18,840 bases of DNA from Phanerochaete sordida. Its lineage: Eukaryota > Basidiomycota > Agaricomycetes > Polyporales > Phanerochaetaceae. The notes beneath the pieces were generated by a model that had not been told where the DNA came from, searched no databases, and saw only the letters and a program-made list of their open reading frames with translations. Shown piece by piece: positions 7,058-17,527 of the stretch. Numbering within the stretch: the first letter of the stretch is position 1; each line of letters begins with the position of its first letter. Made by a program: the position numbers and the translations under genes. The stretch spans positions 1 through 18,840 of the forward strand of contig BPQB01000182.1 in NCBI GenBank assembly GCA_019973155.2, given 5' to 3'.

Positions 7058-10000
7058 ATGTCGGTAACGGAAGGCCCATCGCTCAAGCGTAGTCCATCGA
7101 CCTCGTCGCTGGCCTCGCAGCACGGAGAGACGCCTTCCGGGCCTTTGAGCGGACCCTCGAGCACACGGTGGCGCCGACAGCGCCTGCTTTCCATCGGACA
7201 CGGAAGAGTGGAGGACGGAGAGAACACTGCATTAAATGGTGACGCTCCCCGAACCGACTATGGTTCTGTACCGGTCAATCCCCGTCGAAAGCAGTCGAAA
7301 GCAAGGCTCAACCTCCGTCGCGGGATTTCCTCCTTGCAAGGTCTTGTCATCCCCAAAGCCATCTCTGCTCCCGGTACCCCTGCAGGGACATCTCCAGTGT
7401 CTTTTGTGGAACACCTGTCTTACCTGCGCGAACGACCGATCTCTGCCTACGACAAACCAAACTACGCGGATAACCGCGAGCCGGGAAACGCAGAAGGCGA
7501 CGTGAAGACGAACGGCATACGCGTCTGGTACTCATCCTTCACATCCATCGACTGGCTCCACGACGCTATCAAAGACTCTGCGCGTCAGGCGCGCTTGCGA
7601 CGACGGAAATCTCTTCGGGGTAAAACCCGACGGGCGATGGACCGAACCGTGGGCTGGCTCGTGGTCTCTATTGTCGGCTTCTTGACAGCTGTTATCGCCT
7701 TCCTCATCACACGTAGCGAGCAATGGCTATTCGACTTCAAGGAGGGATACTGTCGCACTGCCTGGTACAAGTCGAAGCGGTTCTGCTGCCCTGTGGTCGA
7801 CGACGGCACGCTTGGCTTCACACCGGCGTTCATCTCGTTTGGCGTTGAAGAAGAAGCATGCCGTGACTGGCGAACGTGGTCTAGCGTGTTCGGTCCCGTT
7901 GTCGACGGGAGTCCTTGGCTGCTCTTTGAGTCGGAGATGGTCGAGTATATCGCGTATGTCGTTGTGGCCGTAAGTCGTGGTGTTTGACATAGTGGCGTTT
8001 ACTAACTAGCTCTGTAGCTCACCTGGGCGATCATCTCTTGTCTGCTGACCATCCATCTGACCGCATCAACCTCCTTCGTCACACGCAAAGACTCAGGCGT
8101 CCTATCACCTGCATTTGCCTCAACAGAAGAAGTGAAGGCAGCAGAGCCTGCACTAGTCGATCCCAAGAGGAAACTACTCTACTATGTCAGTACGCCCGCA
8201 TATATGCGTGTTTTCAGCCGCGTTATGTGCTACCAGGGAGCACCTTACTGACGAGACTCGCGTCAGGCTGCCGGCAGTGGAATCCCGGAGATCAAGACCA
8301 TTTTGTCGGGTACGCTGGTCCCTACACGTTCACATCCATGGCTTACGCAAGTTTTCTCACAGGATTCGTCATTCATGGCTATCTTGGTGGTAGAACGCTG
8401 TTCACGAAGTCGGTCGGCCTTGCGCTCTCTGTCGCGTCTGGTCTATCGCTGGGAAAAGAAGGCCCATTCGTGCACATAGCGTCTTGTGTAGGCAATATTG
8501 TCAGCAGGCATGTTGATCACCGCTGTCCCGATCATTCATCTAACTCTGCCCAGGTTCTTTGGAAAATACGAGACAAACGAAGGTCAGGCCCTCCCCTAGA
8601 TAGTCTTCAACGTTACTCACGCTCCCCGTTGTAGCTAAACGCCGAGAGGTGCTCAGCGCAGCTTGCGCGGCCGGCGTTGCTGTTGCTTTCGGTGCTCCAA
8701 TTGGAGGTGTACTCTTCAGTTTGGAGGAAGTGTCGTATTTCTTCCCCGCGAAAGTTATGTGGAGGAGGTATGGGTTCGTGGTCATCCGTACGTAGCGTGA
8801 CACTGACCACCGAAACAGCTTCTTCTGCGCTATGGTCGCTGCGATGACCCTCAAGTTTCTCGATCCCTTCGGTAGCGGCAAGCTGGTCCTCTTCCAGGTC
8901 ACTTACGATAAGGTATATTACCTGCGATGTGATTGCTTGTCTCGTCCGGAGCTCTAACTTGTCTTGCAGGACTGGCACGCATATGAGCTGATCCCTTTCC
9001 TCTTCCTTGGCCTTTTCGGTGGCGTTTGGGGTGCTTGGTTTTCAAAGCTCAACATCCGCTGGGCGAAGCACATTCGGAACGGCACCTGGTTGAAATCCCA
9101 TCCAGTTGTTGAGGTCGTCCTGGTATGCATATACCTCATTTCTTCCTTGAGAAAGCCTGACACTTGTAGGTCACGTTCGCAACCAGCGTACTCTGTTTCG
9201 TCAATCCTTACACCCGGATGAGCGGAACAGAGCTCGTGTACAATCTCTTTGCGGAATGCAAGACTGGAAGCGCCAACACCCACCAAGGCCTCTGCGTCTT
9301 GAACCCGCCCGAACAAGCATGGCCTGTCGTTACCGCGATCGGCGTAGCGATGATCGTCAAGGGGGCCTTGACCATCGTCACCTTCGGCATCAAGCTGCCC
9401 GCCGGCATTTTCATTCCTAGTCTCGGTGGTCAGTACCGGCTGCGTCTCACCGTCCTCAATGTGCTCACCATCGCGCTACAGTTGGGGCGTGTGCCGGACG
9501 CATTGTCGGCATCCTCGTCCAGTGGGCTCAATACAACTACCCACACAGCCCCATGTTCGCCTCCTGTCATGGCGACTTGAACTGTGTCATGCCGGGCCTG
9601 TATGCCATGGTCGGTGCTGCGGCTAGCCTATCAGGCGTCACTCGCACCACCGTATCTCTCGCTGTCATCATGTTCGAGCTGACGGACACTCTGACGTACG
9701 CCGTCCCCGTGATGCTCTCTGTGCTGGTGGCGAAGACCGTCGCAGACGCTCTCGAGCCGAAAGGAATCTACGACCTAGTTATCGAGTGAGTATTTACCGA
9801 AACTCACGGAGCATCTCTCACTTATCCTGTGCCAGCCTCGCCAATCTGCCATATCTTGACCCTAAACACGACTATAGCTGGGTAGATCACCAGGTCAACG
9901 ATGTTGTGAGTTGGACCCAGTCGAAAGTAGCGACTATCCTATAGCTGAGCGATCATGTACAGACCGACCGCGACGTGGAGGTCATCCGTCTCGACCACGA

Positions 10001-10634
10001 CAACAACGTCAAGAGCCTTCGCGACAAGCTACAGACGCTAATCCTGTCCGGCCGACACGACAGTGGTCTCCCGATCGTGCGCGACGACGACCACGGCTCG
10101 CGCTTGGTGGGCTACATCGGCGCGAACGAGCTTGAGCATGCGCTCAGTGAGTGGTGGCTGTCTTGCGCGCATATCGACAGAATCTCATCAGTTGCGGTCC
10201 AGGCATAGTCGCCGACCACCCGGACAGAATCGTCATGTTCCACGCCACGGCGCCTTACGGGCACGCTGGGGGGATGGCGTCTTCGTTCTCTTCGGCTGCA
10301 GGAGACACAGGCTCAATCGTGGGTGGCGTTGATCCGTTCGACTTCAGCTACTATATGGATCAGGTACGTGACACGGTCGACGCGCGGTCGGGCTACACTG
10401 ACGGCAACCGCAGGCGCCGCTGACTGTCCAGTCGAATTCCCCTCTGGAGCTTGTACAACAGCTGTTCACGAAACTCGGCGCGCGCTACATCGTGGTCATC
10501 GACACCGAAGGATACTGTGAGTCTTGTCCGCAGGGCAAAGCGCTCGCTCGCTGACTCGGCTTTTCGTAGACGAAGGAGTGATCGACAAGAAGTCTTGGCT
10601 AGCTTTCCTCGGCGATCTGGACGAACATAAGTAA
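7058..10634 (+). CDS. CLC-family chloride/proton antiporter with two CBS domains
   Basis: Eukaryotic CLC of the ClC-3/4/5 and yeast Gef1 type, probably in Golgi, endosome or vacuole membranes, exchanging chloride for protons. Fifteen exons: 7058-7969, 8018-8185, 8267-8309, 8363-8507, 8554-8582, 8635-8767, 8819-8912, 8970-9122, 9170-9425, 9482-9785, 9836-9905, 9963-10146, 10203-10363, 10414-10516, 10570-10634. These give 939 residues. Residues 1-195 are a Ser/Arg-rich cytosolic tail; TM1 is about 199-219. Anion-path motifs are GSGIPE (363-368), GKEGP with gating Glu407, GIFIP (638-642) and GIYD with Tyr741. SLEEVSYFF carries Glu464 at the proton-glutamate position, which favours exchange over channel activity. 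CBS1 is about 765-832 and CBS2 about 885-935. The start is the first in-frame ATG. Intron 4 (8508-8553) is GC-AG. Organelle location is inferred. Confidence 0.95.
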
Positions 10635-11580
10635 TCATCGGCAGATCTCCTCTCTCTCATTGCATACCCATCATATCAATCGCACTGCAGCCTATCCCGA
10701 CACGAACTCTCATGACTCCCCAACTGTTCTACCACTTGCAACCACTACCTTTACCACATCGTCCAGCCGCGTTCGCGACTGGTGCATCCTTGTATCAGAT
10801 TCAGATTCCGGCCCATACTGCATGTTTGTCTTAGTGACCTACTTATACCACTTATTCCTCGCAGAGTGTATTGTCGAGTCGAATGGCCGCGGACCTGAGC
10901 CTAGACTCAATCGCCGGTGAATGCCCGTGCAGCTGGGCCTTGCAGAGTGGTACTGTGCAGTACCAACTACACTGACCACGGACGCTGCAGACATTCACGG
11001 ACTACTTCTACAGCACTCGCGAGAGCTGTGCTCGCACCCGCGTACAAGACGAAGTACATGCTCAACATCGCGAACGGTGCAGAGATGACCAGACACGTCG
11101 ATAAGCCTCGTTCTGGTGCCGGTAAGCTCGGCAGGCTTACTCGAAACTCTGGCCAGAAACCGACCCGGAGGCCTCTTAGCCTATCGAACACAGAGTCGAC
11201 GTCCAGGGCAGAGGGCTCTGGTCCATCGAAGCTGTATGTCGACGGCCCCTTACCTAAACGCCAAGGTGATAGTCGGACAGGACCTTCTTTATGGCGGTCC
11301 CGACCATCTATCCCGCCCGCGAGAATAACGTGGACGGCGAGACAGCCTTCGACGGCTTCCGTACTGTGCCACGACATAAGCTACCGTACACTGCATAGGA
11401 AGGGCGTGTCGACATGGTATGTGCCTTCAGCAACGACGCAGGTCGATAAACCTGGCTCTCCGGCGCTCCTCCCGACTCGTCGAGAAGACCGGCTGCGCGC
11501 GAAGACTCCGAATCGAGCAAGTGGCGACATGGATGGAAGAAGGCTTCCAAGACGGCACTAGGGGTGTCCAAGCCAGTGGC
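10635..11580. other. intergenic, no confident gene
   Basis: Separates the CLC gene from the A-B-C cluster. Two overlapping frames (214 codons plus, 136 codons minus) lie in 10917-11561, but neither shows a family motif and each is the shadow of the other. A splice-like exon at about 10990-11121 (acceptor GACGCTGCAG with branch-like ACTGACC, donor GTAAGCTCGG) encodes YKTKY in one frame, faintly like YRTKY of gene A and YRNKY of gene B. A decayed fourth family member is possible but not supported enough to call. Confidence 0.4.
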
Positions 11581-11589
11581 TATAAGAGA
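11581..11589 (+). promoter_or_regulatory. TATA box of gene A
   Basis: TATAAGAGA lies 149 bases before the gene A ATG and is followed by a C/T-rich leader. The same TATAAGAG-type box and C/T-rich leader precede genes B and C, which supports the placement. Confidence 0.6.
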
Positions 11590-11729
11590 CCTCCTCGCTG
11601 GTACGCTCCTCCAGTCTCCCCGCGCCACCCCCTCTTCCCGCTTTCCTCTCGTCCTCCTCTCCGCGATCTCTCCCCCTCGCTCTTTCAACACAAACTCGCC
11701 GACCCTCATCCGCGACAGACCACGTTGCG

Positions 11730-12535
11730 ATGTGGCTCAACCTCGTCACAGCCCACTTGTGGGGAAACGCCCTGCGCGCCGCAGCGGCGGTAGATCGAGT
11801 TTGGATGTTTGCCGCTGCGCTCGTATGGATACTCGGCCTCAGAAGTCAAGTCACCAAAGAAAGAAAGCTCTTGAGCTGGGTGATCAGCCAAGTCCGCCCT
11901 CAGAAGGCCCCGGAGGCCCCTGATAAGCCCCGCGCCGGAACGACGGTGAGTCGCGACGTACCCTACGCCAGCAATGCTTGACGAGTTACTTGCAGCTATT
12001 CTGGATGGAGCCCGCCCCGCCCCTGCAGAAACGCAAGGTGGTCCGCGAGGACGCGTTCTATGCAAGGAGGATGTAAGTTCCGCCACAGTCACGGAAGTCT
12101 GGTTAGTGACCAAGAGCCCGTGCCAGGTGCTGCAGGAATCGAACAGCTGCGCGATACCGAACGAAGTATCGCGAAGGGCGGACGGACCTTCCGCGTACCC
12201 CAACGATAATCCTCGAAGATCTCGGGTGAGCTCTGCGACACAATGCAGTATTCAAGCCGGCTGATATTGCATGCCCAGCGTCAAGAATTCCAGCGTACGC
12301 GTATTTGATAGCAGCGGGCCCCCTGGCTATGTGACGGGCGACCTGATGTAAGCATTGTCAGTGCTTTGTTGCTCAAGTGACCTCGCTGATGAAGGTCGTG
12401 GGAAGTGTCGTTCAACGTCCAGATCAGTCGTCTTCCAGCGCTGTCGTTACGCCAGGCTTCGTCGTACTCTCTGCCGTTTTGATGTATCTTGTCTTGAAGG
12501 CGGCGCTCGCTTCCAAGCGATCCAGGAGGCGGTGA
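11730..12535 (+). CDS. gene A: C-terminal membrane-anchored protein, unknown family
   Basis: Five exons are proposed: 11730-11945, 11996-12072, 12127-12225, 12279-12347, 12406-12535; 196 residues. The first ~90 residues end in LFWMEPAPPLQKRKV (73-87), matching WVPPAPTLEKRKV of gene B and WVPPAPPLELRKV of gene C. Next comes RYRTKYREG, matching PYRNKYNEA of gene B. The C-terminus has one hydrophobic segment (about 167-188, GFVVLSAVLMYLVL) and the tail SKRSRRR, so a single-pass anchor with a basic cytosolic end is likely. A second weak hydrophobic stretch lies near 25-37. The last acceptor is uncertain: GGAAG at 12401-12405 was chosen because it joins the membrane segment in frame, and CCAG about 33 bases later also fits. 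Reading through the last donor would instead stop at 12349-12351 (154 residues, no anchor). No known function. Confidence 0.6.
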
Positions 12536-13442
12536 TCCTGTTGTTCGTATAGGATCTTCCCCACCCGTTTCACAGCCATATAATCTGAAGTCTATTCATA
12601 CTGTTCGGATTCGTCGGAAAGTGCGACGTAGCGTGCTTTGTCGTCTCATGTAAACTTCCGCGTCGCGTCGTGAGAGGTCGCGAGCCTGCGCGTCGACGCC
12701 AGACGCTCAGTTGACGTCAAGCGCCTTGGGACACAGCGCTCGTTCGTGCGTACCATCACGGTGGATGGGAAAATTCACCGCGCATGACAACTCTACCGCC
12801 TACGAGGTCGTGGACAGACGCCATACAAATCCATAAAGTCTAGATTCACTGCAATGGATCGGGAACCGCTGTAAGCCTATCGTAGCCGTACTTACCGCCC
12901 TACCCGAGCGACGCCGGTTATGGAGAGGGGGGCGACGCTACGACCTGACTTGCCGACCGACGCATTGGGCGTCATCTGGTCTCACTCTCCCCGCCACAGG
13001 TGCCCTGGGCAGCTCTACGCGGGGCTGGACCGCCGACATGTCGAAGCCCGTTCGTCTCACCGATTGGATATCGAAGCCTCGACGTAGGGCGCAAGGCAAG
13101 GATCTCATCGAAGACCCTGATATTTAGGGAAGCTGATCCTTCTGCGCCAATAGAGCATCGATGCGAGTACGATGCGCGTACACAACTCGACACCTGTGGG
13201 CAATGTGCATGAGCTGAGGCTGCCACTTCGTCCACAATATCATGCCGATGCTGCGCGGTGGAACATACGGCTGTCATGCATCCTTTGCTTCAGGAAGGCC
13301 AAGGGGATATGCTTTCGTTTACGTCGGCATCGATTTGCGCAATCGCAAGTCTGCGAAGCTCTCCCAAGATGGAAGGCAAGGTCGCTGCCCGTCAGAGCTC
13401 CCAAACTCGGCGCACACAAGGTCGCAGCCGTCCGTCGCTGCA
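12536..13442. other. spacer between genes A and B, upstream region of B
   Basis: No gene supported. The part after about 13120 aligns in blocks with the region upstream of gene C: ATTTAGGGAAGCT at 13122-13134, CATCGATTT at 13329-13337, and text from GCGAAGCTCTCCC (13353) to the TATA box. It is therefore read as promoter of gene B. Confidence 0.5.
13122..13134 (+). promoter_or_regulatory. 13 bp block shared by the gene B and C upstream regions
   Basis: ATTTAGGGAAGCT occurs here, 433 bases before the gene B start, and at 14787-14799, 470 bases before the gene C start. It is the longest exact block found in the upstream alignment. It may be a regulatory site or simply a remnant of the shared origin. 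Confidence 0.45.
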
Positions 13443-13450
13443 TATAAGAG
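13443..13450 (+). promoter_or_regulatory. TATA box of gene B
   Basis: TATAAGAG lies 112 bases before the gene B ATG. A C/T-rich leader follows with few adenines, as in genes A and C. Confidence 0.65.
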
Positions 13451-13554
13451 CGCTATCCATCGCCTGCCCTACCTCCTCACCCTCGCGATACCTGTCCCTT
13501 CCTGTAGCGCACCCTTTGTCTTTCCTCCCCGTACCCCGCGACCAGTCCGTTCTC

Positions 13555-14288
13555 ATGCAGTTCGTCGCCCAGGTGGACTACGCGTGTTTGGACCCCAGCC
13601 AGCATGGCGCAGAGGTGTTCTTTGACAGGTGCGCTCTCACCCATCGCCACGGCCCCGCGCTCCCCAGAGGGAAGGCTGACTAGTCCTACGTGCGCAGCCT
13701 CAAGCAGCCGTTGCTGTATCCCGCCGACGGGCCTTTCCAGCTTGGCACTCGAACCTGGGTCCCGCCGGCCCCGACGCTGGAGAAGCGGAAGGTCGAATGC
13801 GACAGTCTGCGCGCTGTGGCTGCGTACAGAACCCCGACGTGAGTGGAACGGCGTTTTTCTTGAAAGGCCTAGCTGACAACGACCACGCCAGCTACAACGC
13901 CCGCGAAAGCGCTCCGTACCGCAACAAGTACAACGAGGCCCGCCCGAGGCGCGTCGTGGAACAGCCCGAGTCTGTGACAGTCTTGGACAGCCTCATGTGA
14001 GTCTTGTGGCGTACTAGCGGCTTCCCTCTGGCTGACGAGCGTGTGCGTAGGACCTTTGGTGCTGGTGACGACTTCAATTCAACCAATGTGAACGAGCTCG
14101 GGTGAGTTGGGGGCGAGACGATATTCATACCGCACTCCCTCCTGACACATGCTGCGGATAGGTCCCCTCTTCCGGTCACTCGTTACGAGTTTTCATCCTC
14201 GTTGTTCTTTTTTCTCGTTTGCGTTGCTGTGGTTTGGCTGTTGTTTACTGTCGGACGTTACCCCGCTCGGAGGTTCTCGAGGAAGTGA
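13555..14288 (+). CDS. gene B: C-terminal membrane-anchored protein, unknown family
   Basis: Five exons: 13555-13628, 13698-13838, 13892-13996, 14051-14101, 14162-14288, all joining after the second codon base; 165 residues. The segment PADGPFQLGTRTWVPPAP (33-50) is followed by TLEKRKV (51-57) and aligns with gene C PTDGPFKVGDNEIWVPPAP without gaps except one residue. YRNKYNEARPRR follows, as in gene A. A strongly hydrophobic segment (about 138-154, LFFFLVCVAVVWLLFTV) precedes the tail GRYPARRFSRK, which suggests a single-pass anchor with the basic end in the cytosol. There is no signal peptide at the N-terminus. I cannot name the family. Four of the five splice donors are GTGAGT- or GTGCGC-type with standard acceptors, so the model is firm. 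Confidence 0.75.
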
Positions 14289-14340
14289 GAGGCCCAGTCT
14301 GTCCCCAATTTTGTTGTGTATCCCTGTGACTGTAATCATG

Positions 14341-14372
14341 TAGTCGTGTAGTCGTGTAGTCGTGTAGTCGTA
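14341..14372. repeat. four tandem copies of an 8 bp unit
   Basis: TAGTCGTG is repeated four times, with the last unit ending in A. It lies about 50 bases after the gene B stop, probably in its 3' untranslated region. It is a simple microsatellite and likely to vary in copy number. Confidence 0.85.
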
Positions 14373-14786
14373 CTATAAAATAAGCCTTTTCTACCGGTGA
14401 ATTATGCGAGCACGCCTTGAACCAGGGCCCTGGTGCACGATACAGTCGAGATGTCTTCAAGGCGGCCCCGGTGCCAGTGGCCATGATCCGAGTCATGGCA
14501 AACTATGGCCGCCCGAGCTTGAAGCAGATTGCAGTACGCCCGCATGTCGTTCAGGCATGGCCGAAGCTTTGCCCCGTAATCTGACCTCTTAGCGACAATA
14601 ACCCATGTCAATCTCGCTGCGATGCTACGTGCGCTTCTAGTATTCTTCCCAACTCTGACGAGAGTCCCGGGCCCGCGGGGTTTAGCTCCCTGTGTCACAC
14701 TATCACATCGGCCAAGCCTCCGATAGGCAGGGACATGACGTCGCGATACGTGACAAGAGTAAGGGGAGAACATCGGCACCTTTGGC

Positions 14787-14799
14787 ATTTAGGGAAGCT
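14787..14799 (+). promoter_or_regulatory. 13 bp block shared by the gene B and C upstream regions
   Basis: Second copy of ATTTAGGGAAGCT, 470 bases before the gene C start; see the copy at 13122-13134. Confidence 0.45.
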
Positions 14800-15130
14800 C
14801 GGCGCTTTTCGCGCGCGAGCAGCACAGAGCCAGCACGCTCCAGCTCGGATACATAGCCAAAGGTGTGCGCGTAGCAGATACGCAGTACAGCTGAGGCGTC
14901 ATCCGAAGCTCTGTGTAGTTTCTCTCGCAGTGTCCAGCTGGCAACGCGGAGCAGGGGCGTGCAAGGGCATGCCTCTTACGGGAAAAGAGCCCTGGAAGGT
15001 GACGCGCATCGTGCATGTGTTTGTCGTCACATCGATTCGGTGTTGACATGCTCGCGAAGCCCTGCCCCGAAAGACGCAAGACCTCTGCCTGTCAAGACTC
15101 CCAAGGTGGGCGTAGCCAGCTGTCCGCGCA

Positions 15131-15139
15131 TAAAAGAGC
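15131..15139 (+). promoter_or_regulatory. TATA box of gene C
   Basis: The box TAAAAGAGC (with preceding CA: CATAAAAGAG) lies 126 bases before the gene C ATG, in the same position and context as the TATAAGAG boxes of genes A and B. Confidence 0.6.
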
Positions 15140-15256
15140 CGCGACCGCTCGACGCTGACTCTCCCTCCTCACCTCGCGACACCCAGCTTTCCCCTCCCCA
15201 AAGCGCAACCGTTGTCACTTCACTCCGCAACACTCGTCCACTAGACCATTCCATTC

Positions 15257-15958
15257 ATGAAGCTCTCCGAGATCATCCTCAAGAAGCTGGACCGCGCGTT
15301 GACCGAGGGGCCAAGCAGGTATGCTCTCACCTCAGACGCATGCTCTTCAGCCACGCCTGACTTTGCGCCCAGCATCTTCCGGCCGTTGCGACCACCGCCA
15401 ACCAACGGCGCACGCTTTCACGCACCCGATGTGATCCCCACCGACGGACCCTTCAAAGTTGGCGATAACGAGATCTGGGTCCCGCCGGCGCCGCCGCTCG
15501 AGCTGCGCAAGGTCGTGCCCGACGACGCCTACGAAAAGCGCCAACTGTGAGTTTCGTGAGGTTCATGCGGTGAAACGGCGAGCTCACCAGCGATGTACTA
15601 GGCGCAAGGCGCGCGAGCGCGAGGAGCGCGAACGCGAGGCCGCGGTGCGCCGCGCGAAGGCGTCGTGCCCGACAGGGTACGCGGCTGCCCTCGAATGTCT
15701 GACGTGAGTGTCAAACCGGATCGGCGACATCCACTCGTCTCACCCCCTACGTACAGCACGTTCGGCGGTAACAAGCTTGCGATTGGCGACGTCAATGCTT
15801 CCAACAGGATCGCCCATGCCAATGCTGGTTGCCCGCCGTGCACTGAACAGGCATTTGTCTTCGCGTTGGTCACGCTTGCGCTCGGCCTCGTTGTCGGCCT
15901 CCGTATCCTGGTCGCTATTGCCATCAAGATTTCTGAACGGAGGAGGCGGAGGGAATGA
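15257..15958 (+). CDS. gene C: C-terminal membrane-anchored protein, unknown family
   Basis: Four exons: 15257-15318, 15373-15546, 15602-15703, 15757-15958, all joining after the second codon base as in gene B; 179 residues. The N-terminus MKLSEIILKKLDRAL looks like an amphipathic helix. PTDGPFKVGDNEIWVPPAP is followed by PLELRKV, ending near residue 68; this is the block shared with genes A and B. Residues about 79-97 (RKAREREERERE) are highly charged and probably a helix or coiled coil, replacing the YRNKY block of gene B. Four cysteines lie at SCPTGY, LECL and CPPC. The hydrophobic segment about 145-170 and tail SERRRRRE give a single-pass anchor. Unknown function; the end of the tandem cluster. 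Confidence 0.75.
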
Positions 15959-17527
15959 CCTCTCTGCGATACCTTCGGTCGTCGAGGCTGCAGTTTTGTG
16001 TTCGTATTATATTCCCGGTAGCTTTGTCTGTCATGTCTTTTGTCCACTTGAATGTAATCAGATCGTGTCGCGCATCCAGATACGCTGGGGGGATACTGAG
16101 ACTGTAGTTAGATAAATTGATGAATCGAGCTGGAAGCAACCTGGACGTGATACGCCTCTCGTTTACACGCCCCAATCACTGGCTCGTACGGGCGGGCGCG
16201 ACATTTCTCTGCACACCCCTCCTTCGAGGATCCGGCACACTGCGGTAAGACTGCTCTGACCGTCGCAGATAAGATGTACTGACAGACGCTTGTGAGGATG
16301 TCGCACCGTGACCGGTCCCGGACAACACCTACACGCCCACAGGGGTACCAAGATTTTGGTATACATGGCGCATGACGCGATTTGCACGGCGCAGACTCGA
16401 GCTTGCGATCCAGAGAGCGTGGACGAGCAACAATCAGTAGAATCCTGATCGTGATACTTGGTGTGCGTCCCAGAACATGCACATCGCAGCTAGATTACAC
16501 GCGACCCCAGGCCGAACAGCGTTGTTCGCTTCATGGTGCCGTACGACAGGTTCCTGGCCCTATACGCTCTGCCTTATACTTGAAGGATATACGCGTCAAA
16601 TGGGTGAAATTGTGGTAATAAGCAAAGCGGCGTACCCGAGCTGCACACAGAAAGTCAGCATGCCCTCCGATGCGCCCTGCCGAGTACTCGTCTTGATGCT
16701 TCTCCTTTCGAAATGATGTGATCACGCTTGGGTTACGCTGGGCAGCCGCGAGGACGACGAGGACATGGAAGCCCGGACAGCAACAATCACTCGGTGTTGC
16801 TACGCACGTGTAAGCTACTACGCGTGTAGTAGCAGTCCGAAAGCTGCTCACCGCGTAGAGTAGCTCCTCAATCACGACTCAGTGCGCCCTGCAGAGGCCC
16901 TCTCGCGATCACCAGCCGGTCCGACTCGTGGTACTTCTGGCGTGAGGTCGCAAGGTGATTGAGAGAACGACACATATCCATCCAAGAGCGGACAATCTGC
17001 GTGTTGCGTAGCCTACACGAGCGCACGGCTTAGTATCGGAGAGCGCAGGAGTCGAAAGTGTTCGATACTGGCCTTGCGACACGCCGGCGAGCGGTATCAT
17101 CTCTACTGAACTACTAGACGGGAACGTAGGGTAGTAACAACGCAGTGCAGACAGCAGACGTAGGGTGTACATTCGAAGGGGGGAGGTGTAGATCCAGATA
17201 GTCATAGACGAGGTGTATGAAGGATCACCAGTCGCGGTCGTGGTCCACGCGGGGTGAAAGCGTGATGGCGGGCGAGGACAAGTCAACGCGTCTAATTAAC
17301 CTCGCACGGAGCGCTCACCCGCATGCCGCACACACCGCAAGCTTCGACGCAACGCGGCAGTCTTCTTGGATCTCTCACAAGAGCGGGTCACACGGACATA
17401 GATGGTGCAGCACTAATGGATCACATTTGCCAGCCAAGTATATGTGACATAGAGTACGGACTAGACAGTACAAAGATAATGCTGCCAGAAACCGTACTAC
17501 TAGGTCATGGATGCCACCGATAGAGGG
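15959..17527. other. ~1.6 kb region without a supported gene
   Basis: Lies between gene C and the right repeat arm. Frames of up to about 125 codons occur on the minus strand (16531-16875, 16909-17286), but they show no family features or coherent splice sites. A small perfect stem, CTACTAC/GTAGTAG with a 4 base loop, lies at 16815-16832. The sequence may be diverged spacer or old repeat. Confidence 0.5.

Larger units (their letters stand above)
14289..15130. other. spacer between genes B and C, upstream region of C
   Basis: No gene supported; the 128-codon minus-strand frame at 14402-14788 shows no family features. From 14787 on the sequence matches the gene B upstream region in several blocks: ATTTAGGGAAGCT, then CATCGATT at 15030-15037, then GCGAAGC at 15054-15060 through to the TATA box. 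Confidence 0.5.

Noticed and set aside
10917..11561. 214-codon plus frame and the overlapping 136-codon minus frame (10967-11377)
   Set aside because: They are mirror shadows. Neither has a recognisable domain or supporting splice sites, so I could not choose one as real.
12279..12351. Gene A ending at TAA 12349-12351
   Set aside because: A good GTAAGC donor overlaps that stop, and splicing restores a membrane segment with basic tail like genes B and C. It is kept as an alternative only.
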